Source: Paludibacterium sp. (GTDB lineage Bacteria > Pseudomonadota > Gammaproteobacteria > Burkholderiales > Chromobacteriaceae). From it: a DNA stretch of 64,000 nt. The translations under genes were made by a program, and so were the position numbers. Shown piece by piece: positions 32,693 to 41,519 of this stretch. Where the stretch lies: NCBI RefSeq assembly GCF_019232825.1, contig NZ_JAFAND010000045.1, positions 1-64,000 of the forward strand. The letters run 5' to 3'. The notes beneath the pieces are model-generated. The model searched no databases. It worked only from the letters and a program-made list of their open reading frames with translations, and was not told where the DNA came from. Numbering within the stretch: the stretch's first letter is position 1; the number at the start of each line of letters is the position of its first letter.

Positions 32693-33886
32693 ATGAATAA
32701 GAAACTAATCGCGATCGCACTGGCCTCCCTGCCGGTAGCCGCCATGGCCGATGTCACCATCTATGGCACCATGAACGCTGGCGTGGAACACGACACCGTC
32801 ACCGGTGGCGCCTCCAACAACGGCGTGCACGACTACACCTCGGTCATTGGTTTCAAGGGCACCGAAGAACTTGGCAACGGCCTGAAGACGATTTGGCAAG
32901 TGGAAAACCGCATCGTGCTGGGTGGCAACACCAGCACCACGGGCACCAACAGCAGCAATTTCGGCTCGCGCCAGACGTTCGTCGGCCTGGATGGCGGCAA
33001 CCTCGGTACGATCCGTCTCGGCCAGATCAATAGCTCGCTGAAAGACCTGTACGCCGTTGACCAATGGCAATACGACGCGGAAATGAACAACTACCGCGGC
33101 GCGGTCAACAACACCGGCGCCAATGGCCTGGCTGTATTCACCAACCAAGCTAACCGCCTGAAGAACGCCGTCCGCTACGACTCCGCGACCTTCTACGGCT
33201 TCAGCGGCAACGTTGCTTACGGTTTTGGCGAAAACAAGAACCAAAACAACGGCGTCTCCAAAGCGTCCGACATCGGCACCCTTGGTTTGAACTACGCCTT
33301 CGAGAACTTCTCTTTCCATTACGCTTACCAGAAAGAGTTCAACCCGATTGGCGGCGTAAGCGGCGCAACCGACGCTGGCAGCCAAAACGCGACCACTTCC
33401 GCGCAATCCAGCGACAACCCGCACACCGCTCACATCAACTACTTTGAAGCGGCTTACAACGGCAACAACCTGTATGTGGGCGTTGCCTATCAAGAGGCCA
33501 CCGGCTACGACTGGACGGACGGCTTCTCGGGCGACAGCGCATCGTTCACCAACAGCAACGGCATCGGCCACACCTATGCCGGCTCGACCCCGGCTGCGCT
33601 GAATCTGAAGACGCGTCAAGCCGCGCTATCCGCCGCCTACTCCATCGGCGCCTTCACGCCGAAGGCAACCTATGCCAAGGGCTGGGATCAGAAGATCGGC
33701 GACAATACCCTGAGCGATACCGGCTACGACCAGTACATCCTGGGTGTTGACTACAACCTGTCCAAGCGTACGACGGCCGAGCTGGCTTATGGCCACCTGA
33801 AGTTCAAGAAGAACGCCACGGCAGCCGTCAACGGTCAAGACACCACGCTGAACTCGTTCGCAGTGAGCCTGCAACACAACTTCTGA
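32693..33886 (+). CDS. Gram-negative general porin (neisserial type)
   Basis: This 397-residue trimeric outer-membrane porin has a signal peptide MNKKLIAIALASLPVAAMA, then DVTIYGTMNAGVE, the classic start of betaproteobacterial porins. It contains the motif SVIGFKGTEELGNGLKTIWQ (a strand-loop region conserved in the family) and ends with SLQHNF, a C-terminal Phe for BAM recognition. AAGGAATGGGTT precedes the ATG at 32693, which fixes the start; the upstream part of the frame is leader. Codon choice looks restricted, as in highly expressed genes. A terminator follows at 33905. Long leader and strong ribosome-binding site suggest abundant, possibly sRNA-tuned expression. Confidence 0.93.
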   Translation: MNKKLIAIALASLPVAAMADVTIYGTMNAGVEHDTVTGGASNNGVHDYTSVIGFKGTEELGNGLKTIWQVENRIVLGGNTSTTGTNSSNFGSRQTFVGLDGGNLGTIRLGQINSSLKDLYAVDQWQYDAEMNNYRGAVNNTGANGLAVFTNQANRLKNAVRYDSATFYGFSGNVAYGFGENKNQNNGVSKASDIGTLGLNYAFENFSFHYAYQKEFNPIGGVSGATDAGSQNATTSAQSSDNPHTAHINYFEAAYNGNNLYVGVAYQEATGYDWTDGFSGDSASFTNSNGIGHTYAGSTPAALNLKTRQAALSAAYSIGAFTPKATYAKGWDQKIGDNTLSDTGYDQYILGVDYNLSKRTTAELAYGHLKFKKNATAAVNGQDTTLNSFAVSLQHNF

Positions 33887-33904
33887 TTTCAAACCGGTTA
33901 AATG

Positions 33905-33934
33905 ACACAAGGGCTGCCGACACGGCCCTTGTGT
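33905..33934 (+). terminator. Hairpin terminator after porin gene
   Basis: ACACAAGGGC pairs with GCCCTTGTGT (10 bases). The T tract is short, so it may also be an mRNA-stabilising 3' hairpin. Confidence 0.65.
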
Positions 33935-33976
33935 TATCTCCACAATGCACCGGTTTTAATCAGTGTTGATGTAATC

Positions 33977-34018
33977 AATAGCCTATCTGATATTTTAAAT
34001 ATCGTCAGATAGGCTATT
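33977..34018. terminator. Perfect 14-base stem-loop, orientation unclear
   Basis: AATAGCCTATCTGA (33977-33990) and TCAGATAGGCTATT (34005-34018) pair perfectly around a 14-base AT loop, followed by CCTTTATCCTTTTA. It may be a second porin terminator or a bidirectional one. Confidence 0.5.
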
Positions 34019-34148
34019 CCTTTATCCTTTTATCAACAAAACAAAATATTCATAAACAGCCAATATCTCCCGCGATATTTTTATGGCTATAGACAAAGCT
34101 CTCCCCGTAAAATTTTGCAATGCACATTTTCCAAAAACCTCACAATGT

Positions 34149-34231
34149 TATACTAGTACAACGAGATGAGTTAGTGATTTCGAAGTCAATTGCGTGTCGC
34201 TTGGAGAGGAAATCTCCAAGCGACTCTTTTT
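34149..34231 (+). ncRNA. Candidate small RNA of about 70 nt with its own promoter and terminator
   Basis: TGT followed by TATACT (34149-34154) is an extended -10 promoter. About 40 bases after the expected start near 34161, GTCGCTTGGAGA (34196-34207) and TCTCCAAGCGAC (34213-34224) form a perfect 12-base stem with a GGAAA loop. TCTTTTTAT follows, a strong terminator. There is no coding frame between promoter and terminator (the only ATG is followed at once by AGT TAG). The region lies between the porin and a minus-strand tetR, so the terminator serves neither gene. The -35 element is weak, which is normal for extended -10 promoters. Confidence 0.5.
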
Positions 34232-34272
34232 ATCGGTAAACCGTAGAAATAGAGAGACTCGTCCGAAGAGGG

Positions 34273-34959
34273 CTAACCGGGGCTCTGCTTGTGGCGATTG
34301 AGAATCCGGTCAACGCAGATCGATATCGCCTCCAGCGTCGTTGCGCGCAACTGCGCCAAGTCGGACCGAGGGAAATGGGTATTGGCTACGCTGGCGTAGA
34401 GGTACCCGATCAACATGGACGAGCGCAAGTCCTGCGCCTGATCTATCTGGGCTTCCGAGGCGCCCGTTTCCTGGGCCAGCTCACGGATGGGCGCGTAGAG
34501 GTGCGCGGCCATCATGGAAAAATACTTGGTGGCGGTCAGCCCGGTTTCCATGCGTTTGCATTTAGAAACATCGGTGAGAAAAACCAATCGAAATTTCTCT
34601 GGATTATTTTCCCAAAATTCAAAACAACGTTCATTTTGAACGCGAATGCGCTCATGGACATCTGAAATACCTTCCGTATGTTCGAAGGTAAAATTAAACG
34701 CCTGCTCAAGGATTTCATCCCACATTGCAATGATCAAATCCACTTTATCAGCAAAATAGTGATAAACCAGCATCGGCGAAATTGATAATTCATTGGCAAG
34801 CGCGCGGATGGTAAGCTTTTCAATACCGTGCGTCTGGTAGATATTCTTGGCGGTCGCCAGGATTTCCGCGCGAAATTTCTGATAGTCTTCCTCGCAGCCC
34901 CGACGGGTGCGAGGCCGCTTCGTTGAGGGCTTTTCCCCGCTATATGTTTCGTCGTTCAT
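34273..34959 (-). CDS. TetR-family transcriptional regulator
   Basis: This is a 228-residue TetR regulator with a polar N-terminal arm of about 28 residues (SGEKPSTKRPRTRRG). The helix-turn-helix is at about residues 40-85 (LTIRALANELSISPMLVYHY, then ADKVDLI). The effector domain contains a charged, Phe-rich segment (CFEFWENNPEKFRLVFLTD). AT content is higher than in neighbouring genes, and codon use is less biased, which may mark more recent acquisition. Next to it on the same strand, 129 bases upstream, is a metallo-beta-lactamase-fold hydrolase. The target is unknown. Confidence 0.83.
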   Translation of the reverse strand: MNDETYSGEKPSTKRPRTRRGCEEDYQKFRAEILATAKNIYQTHGIEKLTIRALANELSISPMLVYHYFADKVDLIIAMWDEILEQAFNFTFEHTEGISDVHERIRVQNERCFEFWENNPEKFRLVFLTDVSKCKRMETGLTATKYFSMMAAHLYAPIRELAQETGASEAQIDQAQDLRSSMLIGYLYASVANTHFPRSDLAQLRATTLEAISICVDRILNRHKQSPG

Positions 34960-35088
34960 TTATCTTGCTTGCCAGTTCGATAAGTTCGAATCGTTTATCC
35001 CTATATGCCCCATCAGGCGGCATGGAAAGAAGTGTACAGGGTGCGGAGACACATGGCCAAATATCGTTATTGTGGCCGTTATGCCGTA

Positions 35089-35961
35089 TCAAACGAATTG
35101 CCAGGCGAAACCGCCATCCTGGTGTGTCACCCGCCCGGCCGAGGTATCGGTGAAGTGCGCGGGGAGCACCAGCGCATCCTGCTCCACCGCGAAGTCCAGC
35201 AGCCAACGGCGCGATGTCCGCGCCTGATCCTGATCGGCGCAAAACACCGAATTCCATTGCGGCCGGTAGATCTGCATCGGCGTGTGCACCACGTCGCCGG
35301 TGAACAGCGCCGTCTCGCCACGGGACGTCAATGAAATCGACATATGCCCCGCGCAATGGCCGGGGGTCGGATGAAAATGAAACCCCTCCAAGTACGCGCC
35401 GCCGTCCCCCCCCATGACCACCGACTGGCCGGCGGCGATCACCGGCGCCACGCTGTCGTCGTACACCATCCGCCGGCCCTCTCCGGCCGGTGAGGCGAAG
35501 AAATCGAGATCGCCCTGCGGCATCACGTAGCGGGCATTCGGAAAGGTCGGCAGCCATTGGCCATCGACCAGGCGGGTATTCCAACCGACATGATCGACAT
35601 GCAGATGGGTGAGCAAGACGTGAGCCACGTCCGCCGGCTGAATGCCGATGGCGGCTAGCCGTTCGAGAAACGGCGTTTGCAGCTGATGGAACAGTGCGCT
35701 GAACGGGCGCGCCTTGTGGTTGCCGATACCGGTATCGATCAAGATCACCTGCCCGCCCCATTCGATCACCCAGGTATGCACGCTGAGCGTGACGTGCTCG
35801 CCGTTGTCATCCAGCAGGCCGCGCAACCGCGGCTGCTCGTTCAACAACCCGGCATCCCAATCGCCATACAGATACGTTGGCGTCAGGCCATGCAACAGGG
35901 TATCGGTGACGCGGGTAATGCGGGCGTCACCAACGCGATACGTTTTCGTTTTGGTGTCCAT
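35089..35961 (-). CDS. MBL-fold metallo-hydrolase
   Basis: This 290-residue protein of the metallo-beta-lactamase superfamily has the zinc-binding motif HLHVDH (His119, His121, Asp123, His124). Further ligands are expected in PTPGHCAGHMS (His) and TGDVVHTP (Asp). The overall pattern resembles the AHL-lactonase/quinolone-degrading branch rather than true beta-lactamases or glyoxalase II: a long N-terminal region VTRVTDTLLHGLTP-like, then IDTGIGNHK. It lacks a signal peptide, so it is cytoplasmic. Substrate cannot be assigned; lactone or ester hydrolysis is plausible. It lies upstream of the tetR on the same strand. Confidence 0.82.
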   Translation of the reverse strand: MDTKTKTYRVGDARITRVTDTLLHGLTPTYLYGDWDAGLLNEQPRLRGLLDDNGEHVTLSVHTWVIEWGGQVILIDTGIGNHKARPFSALFHQLQTPFLERLAAIGIQPADVAHVLLTHLHVDHVGWNTRLVDGQWLPTFPNARYVMPQGDLDFFASPAGEGRRMVYDDSVAPVIAAGQSVVMGGDGGAYLEGFHFHPTPGHCAGHMSISLTSRGETALFTGDVVHTPMQIYRPQWNSVFCADQDQARTSRRWLLDFAVEQDALVLPAHFTDTSAGRVTHQDGGFAWQFV

Positions 35962-36001
35962 GCGTTCTCCTGCCGGCCGCTTTCATGGCGCAGCGTCATG
36001 G

Positions 36002-36487
36002 CTATTTGGGGAGAGGAATCCTCGTGCCGCTCTTCACTTCCTTGAGGGCAAGGCTGGATTGGATTTTATAAATCCCGTCGATCTTCCGCAGCACATTCTC
36101 GACAAAATGACTGTAGGCGTCCAGATCTTCCACCAACACTTGGATCAGGTAGTCGGCGTCGCCCGTCACCTTATGACATGACAAAATCTCGGGATAAGCT
36201 TGGATTTGCTGCTCGAAACGATTCGGCGCCTCATCGGCGTGGGCCACAAAGCTCAGTTGCACAAAGGCCAGGACATTCATTCCCAGTTTCTTGCGATCCA
36301 GGTTGGCCTGATAGTCCTTGATATAGCCCTCTTGCTCCAAGCGCTTCAAACGGCGCCAACACGGCGTCACGCTGCTCGCCAGCTTCTCCGCCAAGGCCGG
36401 CGTGGACAGCGCGCCGTCTTGCTGCAACAGCCGCAAAATAGACATATCTACGGCATCCAGCACTTCTTTAGTTTTTTCTTTTCTCAC
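36002..36487 (-). CDS. Lrp/AsnC-family transcriptional regulator
   Basis: This 161-residue protein has a winged helix at about residues 12-60 (MSILRLLQQDGALSTPALAE, then CWRRLKRLEQEGYI). It also has a RAM ligand-binding domain at about 75-150 with CHKVTGDADYLIQVLVEDL. Lrp-type regulators respond to amino acids and often control a divergent amino-acid or polyamine gene. Here the divergent neighbour is an acetylpolyamine amidohydrolase-like gene 119 bases away, so it is the probable local regulator of that gene. Confidence 0.9.
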   Translation of the reverse strand: MRKEKTKEVLDAVDMSILRLLQQDGALSTPALAEKLASSVTPCWRRLKRLEQEGYIKDYQANLDRKKLGMNVLAFVQLSFVAHADEAPNRFEQQIQAYPEILSCHKVTGDADYLIQVLVEDLDAYSHFVENVLRKIDGIYKIQSSLALKEVKSGTRIPLPK

Positions 36488-36606
36488 ATCGACACGCTAT
36501 CTGAAGTTTCTTTTCAAAAGATAACCTTTTCGTAGCAAATAAAGCAAAAATATCGCCTTAACCCCGCACTAAAATGGACGTATTCCCAACGAGAGGATTG
36601 AGCGAC

Positions 36607-37638
36607 ATGTTGACGATTTTCAGCCCCAGCCACCGCTTGCACCACGCCACGGAACTCAAGGACGGCCACATCATTCCTTGCTTCGAAATGCCGAGCCGGG
36701 CCGACACGATCTTGAAGCGCGTCAAGGATATGGATCTCGGCGATGTCCTCGCGCCGGACCGGTACGACGTCTCGCGTTATACACGCGTGCACAGCGAACG
36801 CTACGTCCGCTTCCTGCAAAACGCCTGGATCGAGTGGCTGGCGACGGGCAGCACATTGGACGCGTTGCCGCTGGTCTGGCCGGTGCGCGAGCTGCGTCAT
36901 GATATAGAGCCGGAATATATCGACGGCAAGCTCGGTTTTTATGCGATGGATGCCGGCTCGGCCATTACGTCGGGCACGTGGGATGCGGTCAGCGCCAGCG
37001 CCAATACCGCGCTGACCGGGATGTCCCGCATCGTGCAAAATGAAAAGGTCGCCTTCGCGCTGTGCCGCCCTCCGGGCCACCATGCCGGCGCCGAATACAT
37101 GGGCGGCTATTGCTTCCTCAACAACGCCGCCATTGCCGCCCAAGGCTTTTTGGACGCCGGCGCCAAAAAGATCGCCGTGCTCGACGTCGACTACCACCAT
37201 GGCAACGGCACGCAGGGTATCTTCTACCACCGGGCGGACGCGATGTTCGTGTCTATTCACGGCGACCCGAAGACGTCCTACCCCTACTTCAGCGGTCATA
37301 AGGACGAGCTAGGCGCCGGCGACGGCTATGGCTTCAACCACAATCTCCCGCTGCCGAAGGGCACCGAGTGGGACACCTACGGCGACGCGTTGGATCAAGC
37401 CTGCAAGAAGATCGCCCAGTACGCGCCGGACGCGCTGGTGATTTCGCTCGGCGTCGACACCTTCAAGGGCGACCCTATCAGTCACTTTCTGCTGGAGAGC
37501 ACGGATTTCTTCAAGATCGGCGAACGTCTGGCCGCCTTGAATACGCCCACGCTGTTCGTCATGGAGGGCGGCTACATGGTGGACGACATCGGCGTGAACG
37601 CCGTCAACGTCCTGCTTGGTTTCGAGGGGCGGCGTTAA
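36607..37638 (+). CDS. Acetylpolyamine amidohydrolase / class II histone deacetylase-like
   Basis: This is a 343-residue zinc hydrolase of the arginase/deacetylase fold. The catalytic His pair is in RPPGHHAGAEYMGGY, and zinc ligands are in DVDYHHGNGTQ (Asp and His). A third acidic ligand lies in LGVDTFKGDP. The length fits bacterial acetylpolyamine amidohydrolases (about 341 residues), which remove acetyl groups from acetylputrescine, acetylspermidine and similar amines. The ATG at 36607 was chosen because GAGAGGA lies about 10 bases upstream and homologous proteins start near here. The neighbouring Lrp-type gene on the other strand is a plausible regulator. A terminator and a REP-like repeat follow. 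Confidence 0.88.
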   Translation: MLTIFSPSHRLHHATELKDGHIIPCFEMPSRADTILKRVKDMDLGDVLAPDRYDVSRYTRVHSERYVRFLQNAWIEWLATGSTLDALPLVWPVRELRHDIEPEYIDGKLGFYAMDAGSAITSGTWDAVSASANTALTGMSRIVQNEKVAFALCRPPGHHAGAEYMGGYCFLNNAAIAAQGFLDAGAKKIAVLDVDYHHGNGTQGIFYHRADAMFVSIHGDPKTSYPYFSGHKDELGAGDGYGFNHNLPLPKGTEWDTYGDALDQACKKIAQYAPDALVISLGVDTFKGDPISHFLLESTDFFKIGERLAALNTPTLFVMEGGYMVDDIGVNAVNVLLGFEGRR

Positions 37639-37666
37639 GCGCCGCGACGGAATGACAGAGAGAAGA

Positions 37667-37704
37667 CCAGCCCGTTTTGAATGGGCTGGCCTTTGGGATT
37701 TTTT
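37667..37704 (+). terminator. Rho-independent terminator after amidohydrolase gene
   Basis: CCAGCCC (37667-37673) pairs with GGGCTGG (37683-37689), followed by CCTTTGGGATTTTTTG. Confidence 0.7.
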
Positions 37705-37738
37705 GTAGCGTGGGTTCGGCGCAGAGCGCCAATCCACC
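37705..37738. repeat. REP-like palindrome, divergent type C
   Basis: GTAGCGTGGGTTCGGCGCAG followed by AGCGCCAATCCACC shares the GTAGCGTG start and hairpin layout of the REP-like family but has its own core. Confidence 0.5.
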
Positions 37739-37790
37739 ACCATCTCGTCGGCCGCATGCCCCCACGGCGATATTGCCCAAACCCTGCCAT

Positions 37791-38294
37791 TTATCTCTGG
37801 TCAAGCAGACAGCGCTCGCTATTATGCCCGTCCCTCACCAGCGGCAGCACCACATCGATGCCGATAATCCCCCCCTCGGCGCCATGGTGCACCACCACGA
37901 TCTTGCCGCCTTGGCCGTGCTGCAGCATGGCGGCAGACAGTTCAAGATCGTCGGCGATCTCAGCAATCGACGCATTGGCGATCGGATTGCGGCGGTCGAC
38001 GCCGGCAAAACGCCAAAGATTGATACGCGACCAAAACACCAGCAGGCCGCCAAGCGTGCCGGCTATCAGCAGATAAAGCCGTAGAATATCGACGTTTTCC
38101 GACAATCGATGCATATCCCCACCGACGGACAGAATATCGCGGCCAAATACCCAAAATAGAACGACAGCCAGAGCCGGCAGCAACAGATAGCACCAGCCAG
38201 CCCAGCCCAGCAACGTCAGCAACCAGGAAAGCGCGCGTTGACGCCGGGTCAAAATATGACGGGCCTCGATGATCAGATCATGCTTGGTTGACAT
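37791..38294 (-). CDS. pgaD: PgaD, poly-beta-1,6-GlcNAc synthase subunit
   Basis: This 167-residue protein has two N-terminal transmembrane helices (about residues 28-50 and 75-95) and a small cytoplasmic tail, as in PgaD. PgaD and PgaC together form the inner-membrane PNAG synthase, and both are needed to sense c-di-GMP in E. coli. The ATG at 38294 was chosen because TGGAG lies 6-7 bases upstream; an in-frame GTG 12 bases earlier is less likely. Its start overlaps the end of pgaC by 17 bases, so the two are translationally coupled. The soluble C-terminal part (about 80 residues) is longer than the short tail of E. coli PgaD. Confidence 0.83.
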   Translation of the reverse strand: MSTKHDLIIEARHILTRRQRALSWLLTLLGWAGWCYLLLPALAVVLFWVFGRDILSVGGDMHRLSENVDILRLYLLIAGTLGGLLVFWSRINLWRFAGVDRRNPIANASIAEIADDLELSAAMLQHGQGGKIVVVHHGAEGGIIGIDVVLPLVRDGHNSERCLLDQR

Positions 38295-39537
38295 GATGTA
38301 CTCCACGGTCGGGGCTGGTCCAGCGCGCCCGCTTACCCTTCTTGCGCAGCAGTGCCTGCGGGAAAGCTACGATGGTGGTGCCGACATTGATGAGCCAGAA
38401 CGCCAGCGGATACCAGATCATCCAGTAGTAGTTGCGGCCCAGTCCTTGGTCGTAACTGCTGTCGATCCACTTGCTGACGGCAAACTGCACCATGCAAGTA
38501 AAGCCGAGCACGAGGCCGTACCAGCCTGGAATGAAAGGACTGGCCACCGCAATGGTCTGCTTGGGAAACACAAAGTGCAGCAGCCAGTAAACGATGACAA
38601 ACCCCATCGAATAGGACCAGATCACGCTGAGGAAATACTCGAGATAAATCGGCGCCATGTGCCGATGCCGCCAACGCCCCAATATCCAGGCATTGCGCCA
38701 CAAGGCCTGCGTCCCGCCTTTGGCCCAACGCAGACGCTGCTTCCACAAGCCGCGCAGCGTTTCGGGCATCAGAATCCAGACCAGTGCGCGGGGCTCGAAT
38801 CGTACGCCCCAATGGCACAGCTGAATTTTCCAACTGATGTCGATGTCCTCGGTCAGCATGTCCTCGCTCCAGAAGCCAGCTTGAAAGACTGCGGTCTTGC
38901 GAAAAGCCGTCAGCACCCCCGAGACCGTGAAGAGCCGGCCATAGGTACGCTGCGCACGCTTGATCAGACCGATAATGGCGGTAAATTCCCCCACCTGCAG
39001 ACGGCCAAGCAAGCTTGTACGATTCCGGATGCGGGGATTCCCTGTGACCGCGCCAACACGTGGCGAGATCAAAAAATGACGCATCAGCCACTTTCCGGCA
39101 TACGGATCGAGTACGGCATCGCCGTCAATGCACAATAGAAATTCATGCCGTGCCAGCAGCAGCGCCGTATTCAGTCCAACCGCTTTCCCTTGATTGGGAT
39201 CCTGATGAATGACGCGCAACCGCGGATGCTCCGCCGCCAACTGATCCAGCGTCGCGCCGGTGGCATCTTGGCTGCCATCATTGACAGCAATCACCTCAAA
39301 GTCGGGATAATCCAGTGCCAGCGCATAACCGATGGTTTCCCGCACATGCGCCTCTTCGTTGTAACAGGGAACGATCACCGATATCGGGGGATAAGGCAGC
39401 GCCGGAGGCTGATCCAGGGGAGGATCCTTGCGTTCGTAATGGAGATAGTAATGCCCAGCGCCCTGCATCCACAGCCATGCCATAAACAACGGGTAGTAGA
39501 AGGCAAAAGCCAACAGCCATTCAATCAGCAGTTTCAT
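38278..39537 (-). CDS. pgaC: PgaC, poly-beta-1,6-N-acetylglucosamine synthase
   Basis: This 419-residue family 2 glycosyltransferase of the inner membrane polymerises UDP-GlcNAc into poly-beta-1,6-GlcNAc. An N-terminal helix is followed by the glycosyltransferase domain. Its motifs are PCYNEEAHVRET, VIAVNDGSQD (UDP-binding Asp), LCIDGDAVL (DxD-type), TEDIDISWK and QRLRWAKGG (the Q..RW motif of processive synthases). Two to three transmembrane helices follow. It lies between pgaB (17-base gap) and pgaD (overlap). Confidence 0.93.
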   Translation of the reverse strand: MKLLIEWLLAFAFYYPLFMAWLWMQGAGHYYLHYERKDPPLDQPPALPYPPISVIVPCYNEEAHVRETIGYALALDYPDFEVIAVNDGSQDATGATLDQLAAEHPRLRVIHQDPNQGKAVGLNTALLLARHEFLLCIDGDAVLDPYAGKWLMRHFLISPRVGAVTGNPRIRNRTSLLGRLQVGEFTAIIGLIKRAQRTYGRLFTVSGVLTAFRKTAVFQAGFWSEDMLTEDIDISWKIQLCHWGVRFEPRALVWILMPETLRGLWKQRLRWAKGGTQALWRNAWILGRWRHRHMAPIYLEYFLSVIWSYSMGFVIVYWLLHFVFPKQTIAVASPFIPGWYGLVLGFTCMVQFAVSKWIDSSYDQGLGRNYYWMIWYPLAFWLINVGTTIVAFPQALLRKKGKRARWTSPDRGVHHVNQA

Positions 39538-39554
39538 ATCGACTCATACCCGGC

Positions 39555-41519
39555 TCATTGCAACGGCAGACTGCGCATGGAGAACACGCGCTTGAAATCG
39601 GATAACCGCGGGTGATCCGTGTACACGTCGTCAGGGTAATAGGCGATATGCCGAGCCCCCAACGTATTGAGCAAACGTACCCAATCGATCATCTCCCGTG
39701 TCGGCACGGGCCGATGCGTGCGCCAGTCCTCCGCCTGCAACTCAAAGACCGTCTTGTCCAGCGCCCCGGGCACCTGCGCCACATGCTGGAATAACTGCCG
39801 CAGCCAGGCATCGGCATCGCCGGCGTTTTCCATATAGGGCATGGCCATGATCGCGACGCGGTCGTAATGCGCAAGCCCGCTGTCCAGCGTCTGGGCATAC
39901 CATTCACGCGCGTTCGGATTCAGAATGGTCTCCGCGTAATAGTTGCGCGCGGTTTTGACACCGGGTTGCCATTCATTGACGGCCTGCGCGAGCAACATGC
40001 TGAAATCATCGAGCAGCTTGATCTTGTCGCTCGTCCAGCGCGCCAGTGCGGCCGGATGGCGGCGAATATCCGCCAACACATCCCCCAAGCCGGCTGCACG
40101 ATACGCCGCCAGTGCTTCGGGACTATCGTCCTCGAAGTCGGACAGAGTTGCATCGTCATGGAATAGCAGGCCGCTGAAATGCGCGCTCTGAGCCAAGTCC
40201 TCATACAAGTCGAGAATCACCTGGCGCGCCTGCGGGGAATAGGGACTGAGCCGGCGATAACCGCGCACCTGGGGCGGGCCGCCATCACGGCTATCGGATA
40301 GCACCAGATGGCTGCCGGCCGGGTTGTCCGCCGGTAGGCGAAACGCCAGCAGCGGCATCCAGGCGTAGACTTTGACGTTGCAGCGCGTTTGCAGCTGCCA
40401 GGCCACCCGATTGAACAAGTCGGCCCGCATCGGCATGTGACGGTTGGGAAAGTAAAGCGCGCTCGCCTCGCCGCTGCCATCGGGATCGGCATAGGCCTGC
40501 AGGTAAACCGTGGACGCCCCCATCGCTTTCACGCGGTCGAGCAAGCGGCCGAGATTGTCTTCCGTCTGCTTCGGATCCGGGTCATAAATGTAGTCCAGAT
40601 CGATATGCATGATACGACTGGGGTCCGGGGCGATCCCATCGGGATATCGCATGAACTGGCGGAACTGGTCGGCCAGATCCGTCAGCGAGCTGCGCGCATC
40701 CATAAGCTCGCGCCGCATCGCCGATAGCGGAGTCTGAGCAGTGTTGACGCCAGCGTCCAGCGACAGGGTAACCGGCATTCCCAGTTCGCCGGCAATTCGG
40801 GTCGCCGGCAAAGTGTAACTGCCATAGGGCCATACCATCACCCTCGGGGTCTTACCGGTTTCCTGGCGAATGACTTCGCTGTTCTTCTGCAAGTCGTCAC
40901 GCACGCGCTGCCGATAGGCCGCCGGCGTTTCATACTGACCATTGGTGTAGAGGCGGCTACTGAGCGCCGGCTCGGCATTGCCTTGAGGGTTGGCCGTCAT
41001 GCCGGTATGTAGCGCATAAGAATGGTTGGCCACTTCGACCAGGCCGCTCGCCTGCATTTCCCGCACCTGCGCCCAAGTGACGAAACGATTGCGCGGCACC
41101 CACAAATCGCCATATTTCACCTCCTGATCCGGACGCGGCGCGAGCCAGGAACCGACGAGCGCAATCACCGCCGGCGCGTTGAACTGGCGCAGGACGGGAA
41201 ATACCTTGGTATAGACGCTGCGGTATCCATCATCGAACGTCAGCAAAACCGACTTATCCGGCAGCGGCGCGCCGCCGTTGCGGTCGGCCAATATCTGATC
41301 GATGCTGACGAAGTGATAGCCCTGCCCCCTCATCCACGACAGCTGCTGCGCCAGCAATTTGACGTTCACCGCGTAGGGATCGCTCAGACCGACGTCCGAT
41401 TCCGATACCTCGTGGTAGCACAAGATAATTAGCCGGGCATTCGGGTTGCCCGCGGCCGACGCCAACGGCCCGCACAACAACAGCCAGCACAGCAAGATGG
41501 TTTTAAACAGGATGTTCAT
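39555..41519 (-). CDS. pgaB: PgaB, poly-beta-1,6-GlcNAc N-deacetylase
   Basis: This 654-residue two-domain periplasmic protein carries an N-terminal NodB-type polysaccharide deacetylase (about residues 30-280) with LLTFDDGYRSVYTKVFP (catalytic and zinc-ligand Asp) and VANHSYALH. The C-terminal glycoside-hydrolase-like domain has MHIDLDYIYDPDPKQTEDNL and the segment LQAYADPDGSG. It partly deacetylates PNAG, which is required for export and biofilm. The ATG at 41519 overlaps the pgaA stop by one base. E. coli PgaB is a lipoprotein; here the signal peptide (LLCWLLLCGPLASA) has no convincing lipobox, so the protein may be soluble in the periplasm. Confidence 0.92.
   Translation of the reverse strand: MNILFKTILLCWLLLCGPLASAAGNPNARLIILCYHEVSESDVGLSDPYAVNVKLLAQQLSWMRGQGYHFVSIDQILADRNGGAPLPDKSVLLTFDDGYRSVYTKVFPVLRQFNAPAVIALVGSWLAPRPDQEVKYGDLWVPRNRFVTWAQVREMQASGLVEVANHSYALHTGMTANPQGNAEPALSSRLYTNGQYETPAAYRQRVRDDLQKNSEVIRQETGKTPRVMVWPYGSYTLPATRIAGELGMPVTLSLDAGVNTAQTPLSAMRRELMDARSSLTDLADQFRQFMRYPDGIAPDPSRIMHIDLDYIYDPDPKQTEDNLGRLLDRVKAMGASTVYLQAYADPDGSGEASALYFPNRHMPMRADLFNRVAWQLQTRCNVKVYAWMPLLAFRLPADNPAGSHLVLSDSRDGGPPQVRGYRRLSPYSPQARQVILDLYEDLAQSAHFSGLLFHDDATLSDFEDDSPEALAAYRAAGLGDVLADIRRHPAALARWTSDKIKLLDDFSMLLAQAVNEWQPGVKTARNYYAETILNPNAREWYAQTLDSGLAHYDRVAIMAMPYMENAGDADAWLRQLFQHVAQVPGALDKTVFELQAEDWRTHRPVPTREMIDWVRLLNTLGARHIAYYPDDVYTDHPRLSDFKRVFSMRSLPLQ

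Noticed and set aside
33965..33977. TTGAT-GTA-ATCAA, resembling an FNR site
   Set aside because: The spacer is 3 bases instead of the 4 of the FNR consensus, and it lies downstream of the porin rather than at a promoter.
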